Below are positions 16,701-25,176 of a DNA stretch of 61,313 nt, piece after piece. Both the position numbers and the translations under genes were made by a program. Position 1 is the first letter of the stretch. The number at the start of each line of letters is the position of its first letter. A model generated the notes under the pieces. It did not search any database, was not told where the DNA came from, and saw nothing but the letters and a program-made list of their open reading frames with translations. The stretch comes from CAYQOX01 sp964419335 (GTDB lineage Bacteria > Hinthialibacterota > Hinthialibacteria > Hinthialibacterales > Hinthialibacteraceae): the NCBI GenBank assembly GCA_964419335.1, contig CAYQOX010000030.1:1-61313 (forward strand), written 5' to 3'.

Positions 16701-18053
16701 GATCGGTAAAAACACCAAAACATTGGTTATCGTTAAGGCGAACACCGCCATCCCCACTTCCCGTGAACCCAACTGGGAAGAAAAGATCGCACCTCTCCCT
16801 CGCTCATGATGCCGGAAAATATTTTCCAACATCACGATTGAACTGTCGATCAAACACCCCACACCGACCGCTAAACCTAAAAGAGATACGATGTTGATGC
16901 TCATTTCACTAAAGTACATCGCGTTAAACGTCGCAATAATGCAAATGGGGATCACCACACAAATAATCATCGCCATCCGCAGATTGCGAATAAACAAATA
17001 GAGCACCACCATCGAGAGAATGACCCCCATGAGCGCCAAACGCGACAAGGTACGAATCAAATAAAGAATCTCATCGGCCGAATCCCACACCACCTCCAGG
17101 ACATAGCCCTCCGGCAATTCTTCATTAATCTGATCGATCACCTTCCGCGTCCGGTTGGAAAGTTCGATCGGATTCACCAGCGCCTCTTTTTCCACATCAA
17201 CCCCAAGAGCGGGTTTCCCATCCACCCGACGTAAATAGCGCCGAGAGCGAAAGACATCATTGGCTTCCCCTAAATGACGCAGAGCGATATTCCCCTCTTC
17301 TCGCACCACGACGTCTTCTATCTCGGACGTGCTTTTAAATTGCCCATCCAAACGCACAAAATATTTCTGATTTTTATCCTCAATATCACCTAAAAACACC
17401 GGCTCACTGGCATAACTCTGCACTTGATTGATGACCCGCCACATCGGCACCCCAAATTCAGTAAGCCGGTCCTGAAAGATCGCTACATCGACCGAACGCC
17501 GTTTCCCTCCCCAAATGCTTGAGTTCGCCACTCCATCGATATCCGCCAACCGCTGGCGAATTTTTTCTGTATCAATGGCTTCAATATAAGGATCGGATCT
17601 TGGACTTTTTAATACCAAATCCATCAATTCTTTGTTGGCCCAATCGGTATCAAAGGGAAAAGCCCGTACATTTACATTGCGGGGATTCGAAAATGAGTTC
17701 TTAAACTGATCTAACTTATCTTGAAGATCGACCATTTGATAACGCACATTGGTGCCAAATTCAAATTCGATAAAGAAGAAGGCTCCCCGTCCACCCCGGC
17801 TATGAGTACGGAAATTACGCACATGAGGTAATTGGGCAATCATCCCTTCCACCGGCATCAGGACTTCTCGTTCCAACTCCTCAATGCTCATGTTTTGACT
17901 CAGAAAAACCCGTGCGGCCCCATAGGGTGGAGCAATACTTGGCAAGATTTGCATGGAAAGCTTAGAAACCGAGACCAACCCCAGCAGCACAATGGCGGAG
18001 AAAAACATCACGGTCGTAATCGGTCGACGTACAGCAATATCGGATAATTTCAT
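13740..18053 (-). CDS. RND efflux permease fused to an ABC ATP-binding domain
   Basis: A 1437-residue fusion. Residues 1 to about 1060 are a complete RND permease: the N-terminal MKLSDIAVRRPITTVMFF, two porter domains, and two sets of six helices, with TM4 GCLIDSSIVMLENIF keeping one intramembrane aspartate. TM10 reads GMLPNSAILLVHF, without the lysine found in AcrB. Residues about 1100-1437 are an ABC ATPase: A-loop TRIYQ, an extra stretch of about 55 residues, Walker A GPNGAGKTT (about 1178), signature FSGGMMRR (about 1276), Walker B LIVDEPTAGLD and switch histidine LSTHIVED. The RND C-terminus is cytoplasmic, so the fused ATPase is correctly placed. RND pumps normally use proton or sodium flow, so an in-cis ATPase is unexpected. 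It may serve the adjacent ABC-2 permease module. The ATG overlaps a possible alternative stop of the upstream gene. Confidence 0.9.
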   Translation of the reverse strand: MKLSDIAVRRPITTVMFFSAIVLLGLVSVSKLSMQILPSIAPPYGAARVFLSQNMSIEELEREVLMPVEGMIAQLPHVRNFRTHSRGGRGAFFFIEFEFGTNVRYQMVDLQDKLDQFKNSFSNPRNVNVRAFPFDTDWANKELMDLVLKSPRSDPYIEAIDTEKIRQRLADIDGVANSSIWGGKRRSVDVAIFQDRLTEFGVPMWRVINQVQSYASEPVFLGDIEDKNQKYFVRLDGQFKSTSEIEDVVVREEGNIALRHLGEANDVFRSRRYLRRVDGKPALGVDVEKEALVNPIELSNRTRKVIDQINEELPEGYVLEVVWDSADEILYLIRTLSRLALMGVILSMVVLYLFIRNLRMAMIICVVIPICIIATFNAMYFSEMSINIVSLLGLAVGVGCLIDSSIVMLENIFRHHERGRGAIFSSQLGSREVGMAVFALTITNVLVFLPIVFVEGRIRLMFTEGALAIIYPMVISMLVALTLVPMAMSRMLIVSDKKKALEQQAIQNGQPVKKPLRKRILPASLVDGFQRLPKPSMAAVRHYYSGLLKSCLRHRVRFLLAIIVVIAYTYSYQTSQVGKDVMQEPEDDRWFNVHVYLPSGTQQDYTIGVVDRVEDMLLDQVPEAKNIHSWVREDYARIRIYLKESTERARQSATIQEELRPYMEQFTEAEVTFNYSRSRGEEEAPPVSTGRGGEIEIRGPEYGRINLIANNLAEVLSQIEGIRDVVSQNEPGSLEVHFRLDKNTANFLQITPSTVAQSIQVAQRRGDVTSFQMKKGDEEIDIVFSQIEDRERYSGEEDADEEGLKFEELEKIPIYSASLGSTVDLEDVGTFDIQRGMANFQRENRERIGRIEFNTAPTADYRDVEEVVRNVIDSYPVPAGYRVSLGGMSRTFDEGVEAVRQIILLAVILIYMCIASLFESFSQPLVIMLAIPLAIVGIIWALIITGTPFTELAGLGCIFLVGMLPNSAILLVHFAAHLRRERKYTRERAVMTSGFTRLRPIFMTVLTTCLGLTPMALSWRGDEEWVPFAVTVIGGLLSATILTLVIVPGFYFIIEDIATLITRSVWYILSFRWIFIFWSKELRLKKKQELTAYRMKPPREEPLQIEIDHLTRIYQPTRLEVLSKTLAHYYRSIFKPAKATGFIAETPGQVSKQISTQNRNKALDMFSLDIGSGLFGLLGPNGAGKTTLLRLLAGIDQPTRGYLSICGYDMKKEANKARKLIGYLPQHFGIYSTMSAYQYLEYFALMKGLKEKKERKQAIEQALEWVNLSDQASIPVGQFSGGMMRRIGLAQIFLSPPKVLIVDEPTAGLDPMERVRFRNLLSRMARDRVVILSTHIVEDVAHACNQMALMNHGKLLFRGEPEELMGTAQGKVWEVEVPESMERWREIRSKYIVASQSHTEEGIRMRIVSESSPDGSAREVFPTLEDAYLYHIHLREE

Positions 18054-18077
18054 AATCGTCCTAACTCAATCTCTCGC

Positions 18078-20843
18078 TTACCAACGGTGACGACGTCCTC
18101 TTCTTCTTCTCCGGCCATCCCCTTGCCGTAAGCTTGAGGATTGCTCATCACCTTGTATGAAAATCCGTTTTTCTGAATGCCCGCGAGTTTGTTTTTCTTT
18201 ATTAAAGAAAGGTTCCTGCACAATCCAGTTTTCAGGATCGACAACCGCATACACCGGGCGATGGGGAACCGTGATTCGCAACGTTTCTTCTTCTCCACGA
18301 TCGAGTAAAAGATCCCGGAAGATCTGATCCATTTCTGTCTCAATATAGATGGGAACCGGGATCCGCCCCGTCCCATGATTCTTCACCCGCACCATGACTT
18401 GATAATCCATCCGGTTTCGCTCTTCATTTTCTACCGGCTGGGCTTCGGCTAAGGTGATCTCATAGGAAGGGAGAACCGACCCATAAATCCATTGTTCATA
18501 AAACCACCCCAAATCATCGCCATAATAAACTTCCACCAGCGCTAAAAATTCCTCGCTCGGCAGTTCGCGAAAACGATAGGTCTTAAAGACCTCCTTCATC
18601 AGCAACCACCATTTCTCATCCCCCAATAAATGGTGAATCATGCGAAACGTCCCCTCGCCTCGTACTTGCAGCAACTGCGGGTATTTTCCATGCTTCTGCA
18701 ATTCGAATAAGCTATCTCTACGCGCAATCGAAAGCGGGAGGTTGGGACTGGTTCCTAGATCAAAGTCCATCACTCGTCTTCGCCACCAACTGTTCCGTAT
18801 CAAAAGTTTTTGAGCATACCCCGAGAGATGCTCTTCGATCCAAAAAGCCAATTCTCCGGATGGATGCAACGAGTGATCGAAATAAGTACTTATTAAATTA
18901 TCATAAAAGCGCCCGTGGACATCATCCAACACACTGTTCAAGGCTTGGTAAAACGCAATTTCACGGGGATTGTGATCCAATCGCTCTAGCAGCCATATTC
19001 CCTCATGCAAATAGCTCAACAGGTTTTCTGAAACGGTCAGCATCCCGGGCATCATTTCCCACGTCGGACGAGGGGGAGCGAACGATTGAGACCATCGCCT
19101 GCGTGGTGTGCGCTCCTCCAGGATTTGATGCACCGACTCTACTTGCTGATAGGGAACTTCAACCAAGGTCAAACGCGGGAACGGCAGCTCTCCCAATTTT
19201 TCATGAACATACTCTTCTTGTTCCTCAATCTCTTCTAAATACACCTGCGATTGATATTCATGAGTCGGTAAATGAAAGAAACGTATCTCATAATTCTCAC
19301 GCTTACGCACCACAGAGGAATAACGACCCCAGAATAACTGCATAGCATGAACGGGGTAAAAAGTATTCCAATGTTCCACCCGTTTTTCTTCCCTTTCATC
19401 CACCTGATCCAGATCCCCCGCGAAGACCCCCGATTGCCCCGGCTGTAAATGCAATCGCACACTCGCTTCAAATAAATCATACTCCTGCTTGATCCACTGT
19501 TTCCCTAACTCGGTCTGAATCTTACGCCAAGGTAAGGGATACCAAACCGAAAGCAGGGCGGAATAATCCGGATGAAAGTGCTCCGGCACCCCATGATAAA
19601 GAAACTCAACACGCTTCTCTTCCCCCACGGGTAGTTCGCTGCCAAAAAGAACCCGCACCTTCTCCTCCCGCTGGGTAAAGAGCAGGGACTCCCCATCCAT
19701 CGTGACTTCATCCAATGCGAAAGTCGGATCCAGCTCGATCCCCATCTGCCGGGTGGGCTCTGTAGGATAAAAAACCAAATTCGCCTTTATTTCCAACCGG
19801 TCATAGGTTTGACTAGGCATAACATCAATCGCATAACGCACCGGTTCGATAACGGCTGGAGGCATCGATTCATTGACTGATTCCTTGGAAGATTCCTTGA
19901 GCAAATGAGGATTCGCCAAATTCTCTTGATGCCGATAGGCCGCCCACAAAACCCCGCCGGTGCAGCCTACCAACAGAAGGACCAAAGACATTCGATACCG
20001 CCAGCCCAAATGACGATCAAACTTTAAATTGGTGAGCCAGCGTAAAAGAGTTGGAATCGCAAAGAGGGAGTAAGTTCTACTGCGCGCAACAACCCAACGC
20101 TGGGGCTCCTGCCGGCGTAAATACAACGGCGCCAACATCAGGATGAAAACACTCAATAATAAATGCACCGCCAACGGTCCTGCATACTGCGAATAGGCCA
20201 TAAACACCCCCAACGTGGGGGAAGTATTACTCAGGGTTTCTGTCACTTCTATGGGATTAATAAATAACCCATAGTGGGGATTCAATGTGCTGCAGACACC
20301 CATCAGAACCGCCCCAATCAATAGCGCCGCAAAGTCATGTTTAAAATAGGTCCTGAGGGTAATCGCCAAAGCCGCGATAGGCACCAGGAAGGGAATCACG
20401 AGTAAAAGATAGGCCGCAATAAACGGTTGCCAAATTTCATACCCGTGCCCATATAAATATTGCCACAATCCCAATGAAAAAAGCCCGGCTGCACTCATCG
20501 GAAGCATGATCAATAACACACCGAAAAAACGCCCCCATATCAATTCCATGGAATGAAAGGGGAGTGGGAAGAGAATCTTATCCATTCGATTGCGCCGCAA
20601 TCGCCCGCATGTATCCAATGCCTGAGCCACCGCACCCAATCCAAATATGGTGATCATTAGCCAAAAACTGGGGTGCTGAAAACTGAAGGCTGAGTGAAGA
20701 TACAAACCACTATCTACAAAAAACAGATAATCCCGCCGGGCAAAGAGCGACAATCCGGCTATGAGAAATAACAATAGCCAGAAACGCCACCCTCGGCTGC
20801 TCATCTTGGCTTCGTACCATGCGGTTTGTAGGGCTTTTTTCAT
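18078..20843 (-). CDS. ABC-2 permease fused to an M1-peptidase-like domain lacking the zinc motif
   Basis: About 921 residues. The N-terminal 300 hold roughly six membrane helices of an ABC-2 permease (GLGAVAQALDTCGRLRRNRM is the cytoplasmic loop). After a further helix near residue 280, a periplasmic beta-rich part and an M1 aminopeptidase-like part follow. The WxxE helix appears as FWIEEHLSGYAQ (about 664), and the C-terminal M1 signature is DDLGWFYEQWIYGSVLPSYE. The expected HExxH upstream of WxxE is absent: that region reads LDDVHGRFYDNLIS, and no HExxH occurs elsewhere. It is therefore probably non-catalytic. The last about 45 codons are arginine-rich, and another frame (ending at 18050) looks more protein-like. 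A frameshift at the A5 run 18192-18196 is possible. ATG 20843 is preferred to GTG 20846. Confidence 0.8.
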   Translation of the reverse strand: MKKALQTAWYEAKMSSRGWRFWLLLFLIAGLSLFARRDYLFFVDSGLYLHSAFSFQHPSFWLMITIFGLGAVAQALDTCGRLRRNRMDKILFPLPFHSMELIWGRFFGVLLIMLPMSAAGLFSLGLWQYLYGHGYEIWQPFIAAYLLLVIPFLVPIAALAITLRTYFKHDFAALLIGAVLMGVCSTLNPHYGLFINPIEVTETLSNTSPTLGVFMAYSQYAGPLAVHLLLSVFILMLAPLYLRRQEPQRWVVARSRTYSLFAIPTLLRWLTNLKFDRHLGWRYRMSLVLLLVGCTGGVLWAAYRHQENLANPHLLKESSKESVNESMPPAVIEPVRYAIDVMPSQTYDRLEIKANLVFYPTEPTRQMGIELDPTFALDEVTMDGESLLFTQREEKVRVLFGSELPVGEEKRVEFLYHGVPEHFHPDYSALLSVWYPLPWRKIQTELGKQWIKQEYDLFEASVRLHLQPGQSGVFAGDLDQVDEREEKRVEHWNTFYPVHAMQLFWGRYSSVVRKRENYEIRFFHLPTHEYQSQVYLEEIEEQEEYVHEKLGELPFPRLTLVEVPYQQVESVHQILEERTPRRRWSQSFAPPRPTWEMMPGMLTVSENLLSYLHEGIWLLERLDHNPREIAFYQALNSVLDDVHGRFYDNLISTYFDHSLHPSGELAFWIEEHLSGYAQKLLIRNSWWRRRVMDFDLGTSPNLPLSIARRDSLFELQKHGKYPQLLQVRGEGTFRMIHHLLGDEKWWLLMKEVFKTYRFRELPSEEFLALVEVYYGDDLGWFYEQWIYGSVLPSYEITLAEAQPVENEERNRMDYQVMVRVKNHGTGRIPVPIYIETEMDQIFRDLLLDRGEEETLRITVPHRPVYAVVDPENWIVQEPFFNKEKQTRGHSEKRIFIQGDEQSSSLRQGDGRRRRRGRRHRW

Positions 20844-20859
20844 CACGCGTCACTCTTTT

Positions 20860-23800
20860 TTATGCTGAGCTTTCACCAGGGGCTTCCTGCCTTTGCAAGC
20901 CCAATGTTTTCGCACTAATCCACATAATGATCCGGCCTAGCAACGCCACGAAATCCTCAAACAAACTATACACCACCGGGATAATCACCAACGTCAATAT
21001 GGTGGAAGAAATCAATCCGCCAATCACCGCGATCGCCATCGGCGCTCGGATTTCTGCTCCTTCTCCAATCCCCAACGCCATCGGCAGCAAAGCGAGGATC
21101 GTCGTCAGGGTGGTCATAATAATGGGACGCAAACGGCGGCAGCTTGCGCGTACAATCGCCTCGCGCATTTCTATGCCTTCATCCCGCCGCAAATAATTGA
21201 TGTAATCCACCAGCACGATCGCATTGTTCACCACGATTCCTGCCAGCATGATAATGCCGATATAGCCCATCAGGTTGAGTGTCTGCCCTGTGAGGACAAA
21301 CGACCAGACCACCCCAACCACCGCCAGGGGCAAGGAAAACATGATAACGAACGGATGCAGCAGGGATTCAAACAAGGAGGCCATCACCATATAAACCAAA
21401 ATCAGCGCCAGAATCAACGCAAAACGTAAGCGCCCAAAAGATTCTTGTCTTCGCTCTTCCTCACCGCCGAAACGTAAATAATAGTTGGGCGGCATCTGTA
21501 AATCCCCTACGCTCGCGTTCACCGCCGCTACCGCCTCGCTTAACTTGTACCCTTCATTCACATCGGCCAAGACCCGGGCAATCCGCTCCTGCTCTTTATG
21601 CAAGATCTCCCGCGGTCCCGGCTTCGTCTGCACATTTACCAATTTCCCCAGGGTAATCACGCGATCGTTACCCACCGGGATCATCATATTCAACAGTTCT
21701 GGGAGATTCATTTTTTCTTCCCCCATGATCACCCGGATATCTTTAGTTTGATCCACATCCTGGATGCTGGTGGCGACTTGTCCCCGCAACTGCGACTGAA
21801 CTATCTGGACTAATACTTGCTGATCCATCCCCACTTCATTCATGACCACTCGATCCGGCACCAAATGGATTTCGGGATTCCCCTCCAGGATCGTAGTCCG
21901 AACATTGTTCACTTCCACCGTTTGATCCATCCGGTTCTTCACTTCACGTGCCAGTTCCGTCAAGGTTTCCAAACTGCGGCCTTTTAACTCCACCACCACC
22001 GCGGCTTGGCTTCCTCCGATCAAGGTGGAGAGCGAAGTTTGCGACATGAGATAATTCACTTCTAACCCATGGATGGTAGGATATTTCTGATCGAGATAAT
22101 CCACCACATCAAAAGCCGTACGCGAAGATTCATCCTCCAGCGTGACCAGCAATTCAGCCGTATGCGGGCCTTCCGGCTCTTCATCAATGGCCCCTGTATC
22201 CTCCGGCTTTGGACCAACTCGAGAATAGACATGCTTGATATCTTCACCAACATCATTCAGCAGCCATCCTTCCATGATCCTCGCGGCATTGACCGTGGTT
22301 TCCAATTTACTCCCCGGGGGCATGCGCATTTTGACAATAAATTGCGTCTCGGCGGCTTGGGGAATAAACTCCTGCTTGATTTGCGAAAGCGTAGGATAAC
22401 TCGCCATGATCGTGAGAATCACCGCTCCAATCGTTATCCATCGATGCCGCATCACCCACCACAGCATCCCATAATACCATCCCCCGGTTTCTACCTTGGG
22501 CTTGGGAACCCGTTTTAAAAAGCGTGAACACAGGGCGGGAATCATCATCAACGCCACCACCAACGAAGTCAGAAGCGAAAAGACCACCGTGAGCGCTTGC
22601 TCCTTGAATAACTGGGCTGTCATTCCTCCCATATAAGCGATCGGTACAAAGACCACCACCGTGGTCAGTGTCGCAGCCGCAATCGCGGCTGCCACTTCTC
22701 CCGCACCTGCCATGGCCGCTTGGTTTGAAGAATCCCCCAACTGTCTCCGCCGGAAGATGTTTTCTATAACCACGATCGCATTGTCCACTAACATTCCGGC
22801 CCCCAAGGCCAAGCCACCCAAGGTCATAATATTGAGTGACAACCCCATGAAATACATTAAATTGAAGGTCGCCAAAATCGAGACCGGAATCGCTAGAGCC
22901 ACGATCAAAGTCGAACGTAAATTCCTTAAAAAGAAAAGCAGCACCAACGCCGCCAGCGCAATCCCCTGCAGCGCCGTGGATTTCACCTCATTAATTGAGC
23001 GGGTAATAAACATGGATTGGTCATAGGCGATGTCAATCTTGGTGTTCTCCGGAATCAGCGAGGCCGATGCCGACTGGGCAGACCCGCCGCGGCCCCGGCC
23101 ACGGCCTCCGCCCCTTCCCCGGGTTCCTTCCTTGGCAGGCTCGTCGGTTTTTCCTAAAAATTCACGTACCTCTTTGACCACCTCAACCGTGTTGCTGCCC
23201 GCTTCCTTATACAATGCCAGCCCCACTCCCATTTGCCCATCCATGCGGACCGCATTCTCTATTTCTTGATAGCCCCACTTGGCGCTTCCCAAGTCATTCA
23301 AATAGATGGGAACCCCGGACGAATAACCAACCACCACCTGCAACACTTCATCTAACTTTTCAATCTCCCCAATCGCTCGAATCATGTAACGCTGGTTGCC
23401 TTCTTCCACCCAGCCCCCGGATGCACTTACATTGGCTTCATCCAAAGCGTTGGCCACTTCGTTAATCGTCAATCCATAAAAATGCAGTAATTCAGGATTC
23501 AGCGTACACTTGAGTTCCGGAATAAGCCCACCTGTCACCTCCGCCTGGGCAACCCCCTTAATCCGCTCCAAAGCAGGCCCCACGGTACGTTCTGCCAGAT
23601 AACGCAGCTCTTCCCCGCTGCGCTCACCCGTTAATCCCAACGTCATAATCGGTAAGGCGTTGGGATCATACCGCAATGTGGTGACTTCTTCGATTTCATC
23701 GATATTGGTCCCCTGCACATTTTTCTTCACCTCCAACATGGCAAAGTCCATGTCGGTACCCCAATTAAAATCAATGATAATCGCCCCTGAATCTGCTCGC

Positions 23801-24165
23801 GATACACTCGAGACTTGATCGACACCCCGGATCGTAGAAAGCCGCCCTTCCATAGGCTCAATGATAATTCGTTCTACTTCTTGGGGAGCTAAGCCGGAGG
23901 CGTCAAACTTCGCCGTAATTCTTGGTGCCCGCAAATCCGGAAACAAATTCGTCGGCAGCTTATTTAACGAGATCCACCCCAGCATGATCACGCCGACAAA
24001 AAACATGGTGATGGTTACGGGAAACTTCACCGCAAACGCCGCCGCCCCCATGCCACGACGTGACCCGCCCTCGAATTCATCCTGCACTTCCACCTCTTCG
24101 GCATTCACGCCAGGCTGAATCGGTTTAAATTCTTGTTCTTTGGGAGATTGATCCGAACGCTCCAT
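20860..24165 (-). CDS. RND efflux permease
   Basis: A 1101-residue RND-family inner-membrane pump of the hydrophobe/amphiphile type, working with a periplasmic adaptor and an outer-membrane channel. A 40-residue acidic N-terminal extension precedes TM1 (VTITMFFVGVIMLGWISL). TM4 carries GMLVDNAIVVIENIFRRR with one of the two usual aspartates, and TM10 reads GIVVNNAIVLVDYINYLRR without the AcrB lysine. A Gly/Arg-rich insertion (GRGGGRGRGRGG, about residues 347-360) interrupts the porter domain, followed by QSASAS. This gene and the RND-ABC fusion could form a mixed trimer, as MdtB and MdtC do. That is inference. The gap to the next gene is 14 bp. Confidence 0.92.
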   Translation of the reverse strand: MERSDQSPKEQEFKPIQPGVNAEEVEVQDEFEGGSRRGMGAAAFAVKFPVTITMFFVGVIMLGWISLNKLPTNLFPDLRAPRITAKFDASGLAPQEVERIIIEPMEGRLSTIRGVDQVSSVSRADSGAIIIDFNWGTDMDFAMLEVKKNVQGTNIDEIEEVTTLRYDPNALPIMTLGLTGERSGEELRYLAERTVGPALERIKGVAQAEVTGGLIPELKCTLNPELLHFYGLTINEVANALDEANVSASGGWVEEGNQRYMIRAIGEIEKLDEVLQVVVGYSSGVPIYLNDLGSAKWGYQEIENAVRMDGQMGVGLALYKEAGSNTVEVVKEVREFLGKTDEPAKEGTRGRGGGRGRGRGGSAQSASASLIPENTKIDIAYDQSMFITRSINEVKSTALQGIALAALVLLFFLRNLRSTLIVALAIPVSILATFNLMYFMGLSLNIMTLGGLALGAGMLVDNAIVVIENIFRRRQLGDSSNQAAMAGAGEVAAAIAAATLTTVVVFVPIAYMGGMTAQLFKEQALTVVFSLLTSLVVALMMIPALCSRFLKRVPKPKVETGGWYYGMLWWVMRHRWITIGAVILTIMASYPTLSQIKQEFIPQAAETQFIVKMRMPPGSKLETTVNAARIMEGWLLNDVGEDIKHVYSRVGPKPEDTGAIDEEPEGPHTAELLVTLEDESSRTAFDVVDYLDQKYPTIHGLEVNYLMSQTSLSTLIGGSQAAVVVELKGRSLETLTELAREVKNRMDQTVEVNNVRTTILEGNPEIHLVPDRVVMNEVGMDQQVLVQIVQSQLRGQVATSIQDVDQTKDIRVIMGEEKMNLPELLNMMIPVGNDRVITLGKLVNVQTKPGPREILHKEQERIARVLADVNEGYKLSEAVAAVNASVGDLQMPPNYYLRFGGEEERRQESFGRLRFALILALILVYMVMASLFESLLHPFVIMFSLPLAVVGVVWSFVLTGQTLNLMGYIGIIMLAGIVVNNAIVLVDYINYLRRDEGIEMREAIVRASCRRLRPIIMTTLTTILALLPMALGIGEGAEIRAPMAIAVIGGLISSTILTLVIIPVVYSLFEDFVALLGRIIMWISAKTLGLQRQEAPGESSA

Positions 24166-24305
24166 AAGCCATCTTCCGATCTATTATCTGTCCTTCAGGT
24201 TTAATCAGTCGCAGGGGAAAACCGATTTGTTCTATTTTGATTGGAACCTCAACCTCGGTGGGATATGCTAACAGGTTGATTATCCATACTTTTGTTATGT
24301 ATAAC

Positions 24306-25163
24306 TTACGTAAACCATTCCGCGGTCCGCCGCAAGCGCCGAAATAAGTAATCCAAAATGAATCCTACCAGAAAACATAAAATCACTCGGTTAAACACAA
24401 CTTCAAATCGATAATCACGGGGCTCATCGGCTCCGGGGGCTAAAACTGGATTCATATATAATTGAATCGGCCCCAATTCACTCAACCAAAAATAGTGAAT
24501 CCCAAAAATCAACAAAGCCACCAACCCGGTTGCGATCGCGTGCCGGCAAAAGGTCGAAATCAATACAGTAATCACCCCGACCGCGAACGAAGTCGTTATG
24601 ACAAATAGAACTAAAAGCCAAGGACTTTCCTCATAAGCCGTAAAATAACTAAACACACCAACCACGAGCATACACAAAACAAACCCCCATACCGTCAAGG
24701 TCAACATCTGCACCACGATCAGCCAATTGCGGCTCATCGGTTGGCTCCATAAAATTTCTAAGGTTTCTTCATCCCGCTCTCGAGGCAACAAATTCATCGC
24801 CAACAAAATCATGACCACCGTGAAGTAGATGTAACATTGCTGCAACAGTTCTTGATTGGTTTGAATCTGCCCTTCGGTAAGGAGATAGCCAAAAAAGATG
24901 AACGCCCCTATCAGCGCCAGGTAAGACTCCACCCGCAAAAACCGCTTCGAGGTATACCAAAACAAACGTAAGCTATAAAATAATTCTCGAATGAACCACC
25001 GACTCGCAAAAATCGTCCCGTGATAGAGCATCACCGTAAATTGCGGGATGCCAATGATCAAAAAACGATAACTCCAAAACGCCCCCTCTTTCATCGCGGT
25101 GAAAAACGTTTGGATTTTTCCTTGGGTTGGTTGATTCGAGGTCGGTGTAAACTCCGTATTCAA
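24306..25163 (-). CDS. ABC-2-type permease of the hybrid efflux locus
   Basis: A 285-residue membrane protein with about six helices after a 50-residue cytoplasmic start. The motif LLPRERDEETLEILWSQPMS between helices is characteristic of ABC-2 permeases of the gliding/NosY/heme-exporter type. The start is TTG 25163, because GAGGG (25171-25175) lies 7 bp upstream. An ATG at 25170 is in another frame. It follows the stand-alone ATPase gene by 13 bp and is separated from the RND gene by 140 bp. The pair probably forms an ABC exporter or a mechanical (MacB-like) module of the locus. Confidence 0.85.
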   Translation of the reverse strand: MNTEFTPTSNQPTQGKIQTFFTAMKEGAFWSYRFLIIGIPQFTVMLYHGTIFASRWFIRELFYSLRLFWYTSKRFLRVESYLALIGAFIFFGYLLTEGQIQTNQELLQQCYIYFTVVMILLAMNLLPRERDEETLEILWSQPMSRNWLIVVQMLTLTVWGFVLCMLVVGVFSYFTAYEESPWLLVLFVITTSFAVGVITVLISTFCRHAIATGLVALLIFGIHYFWLSELGPIQLYMNPVLAPGADEPRDYRFEVVFNRVILCFLVGFILDYLFRRLRRTAEWFT

Positions 25164-25176
25164 AATCCATCCCTCA

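Noticed and set aside
24166..24305. An internal promoter between the ABC-2 permease and the RND gene
   Set aside because: The 140-bp gap has no pair of hexamers at proper spacing on the minus strand. A weak promoter cannot be excluded.
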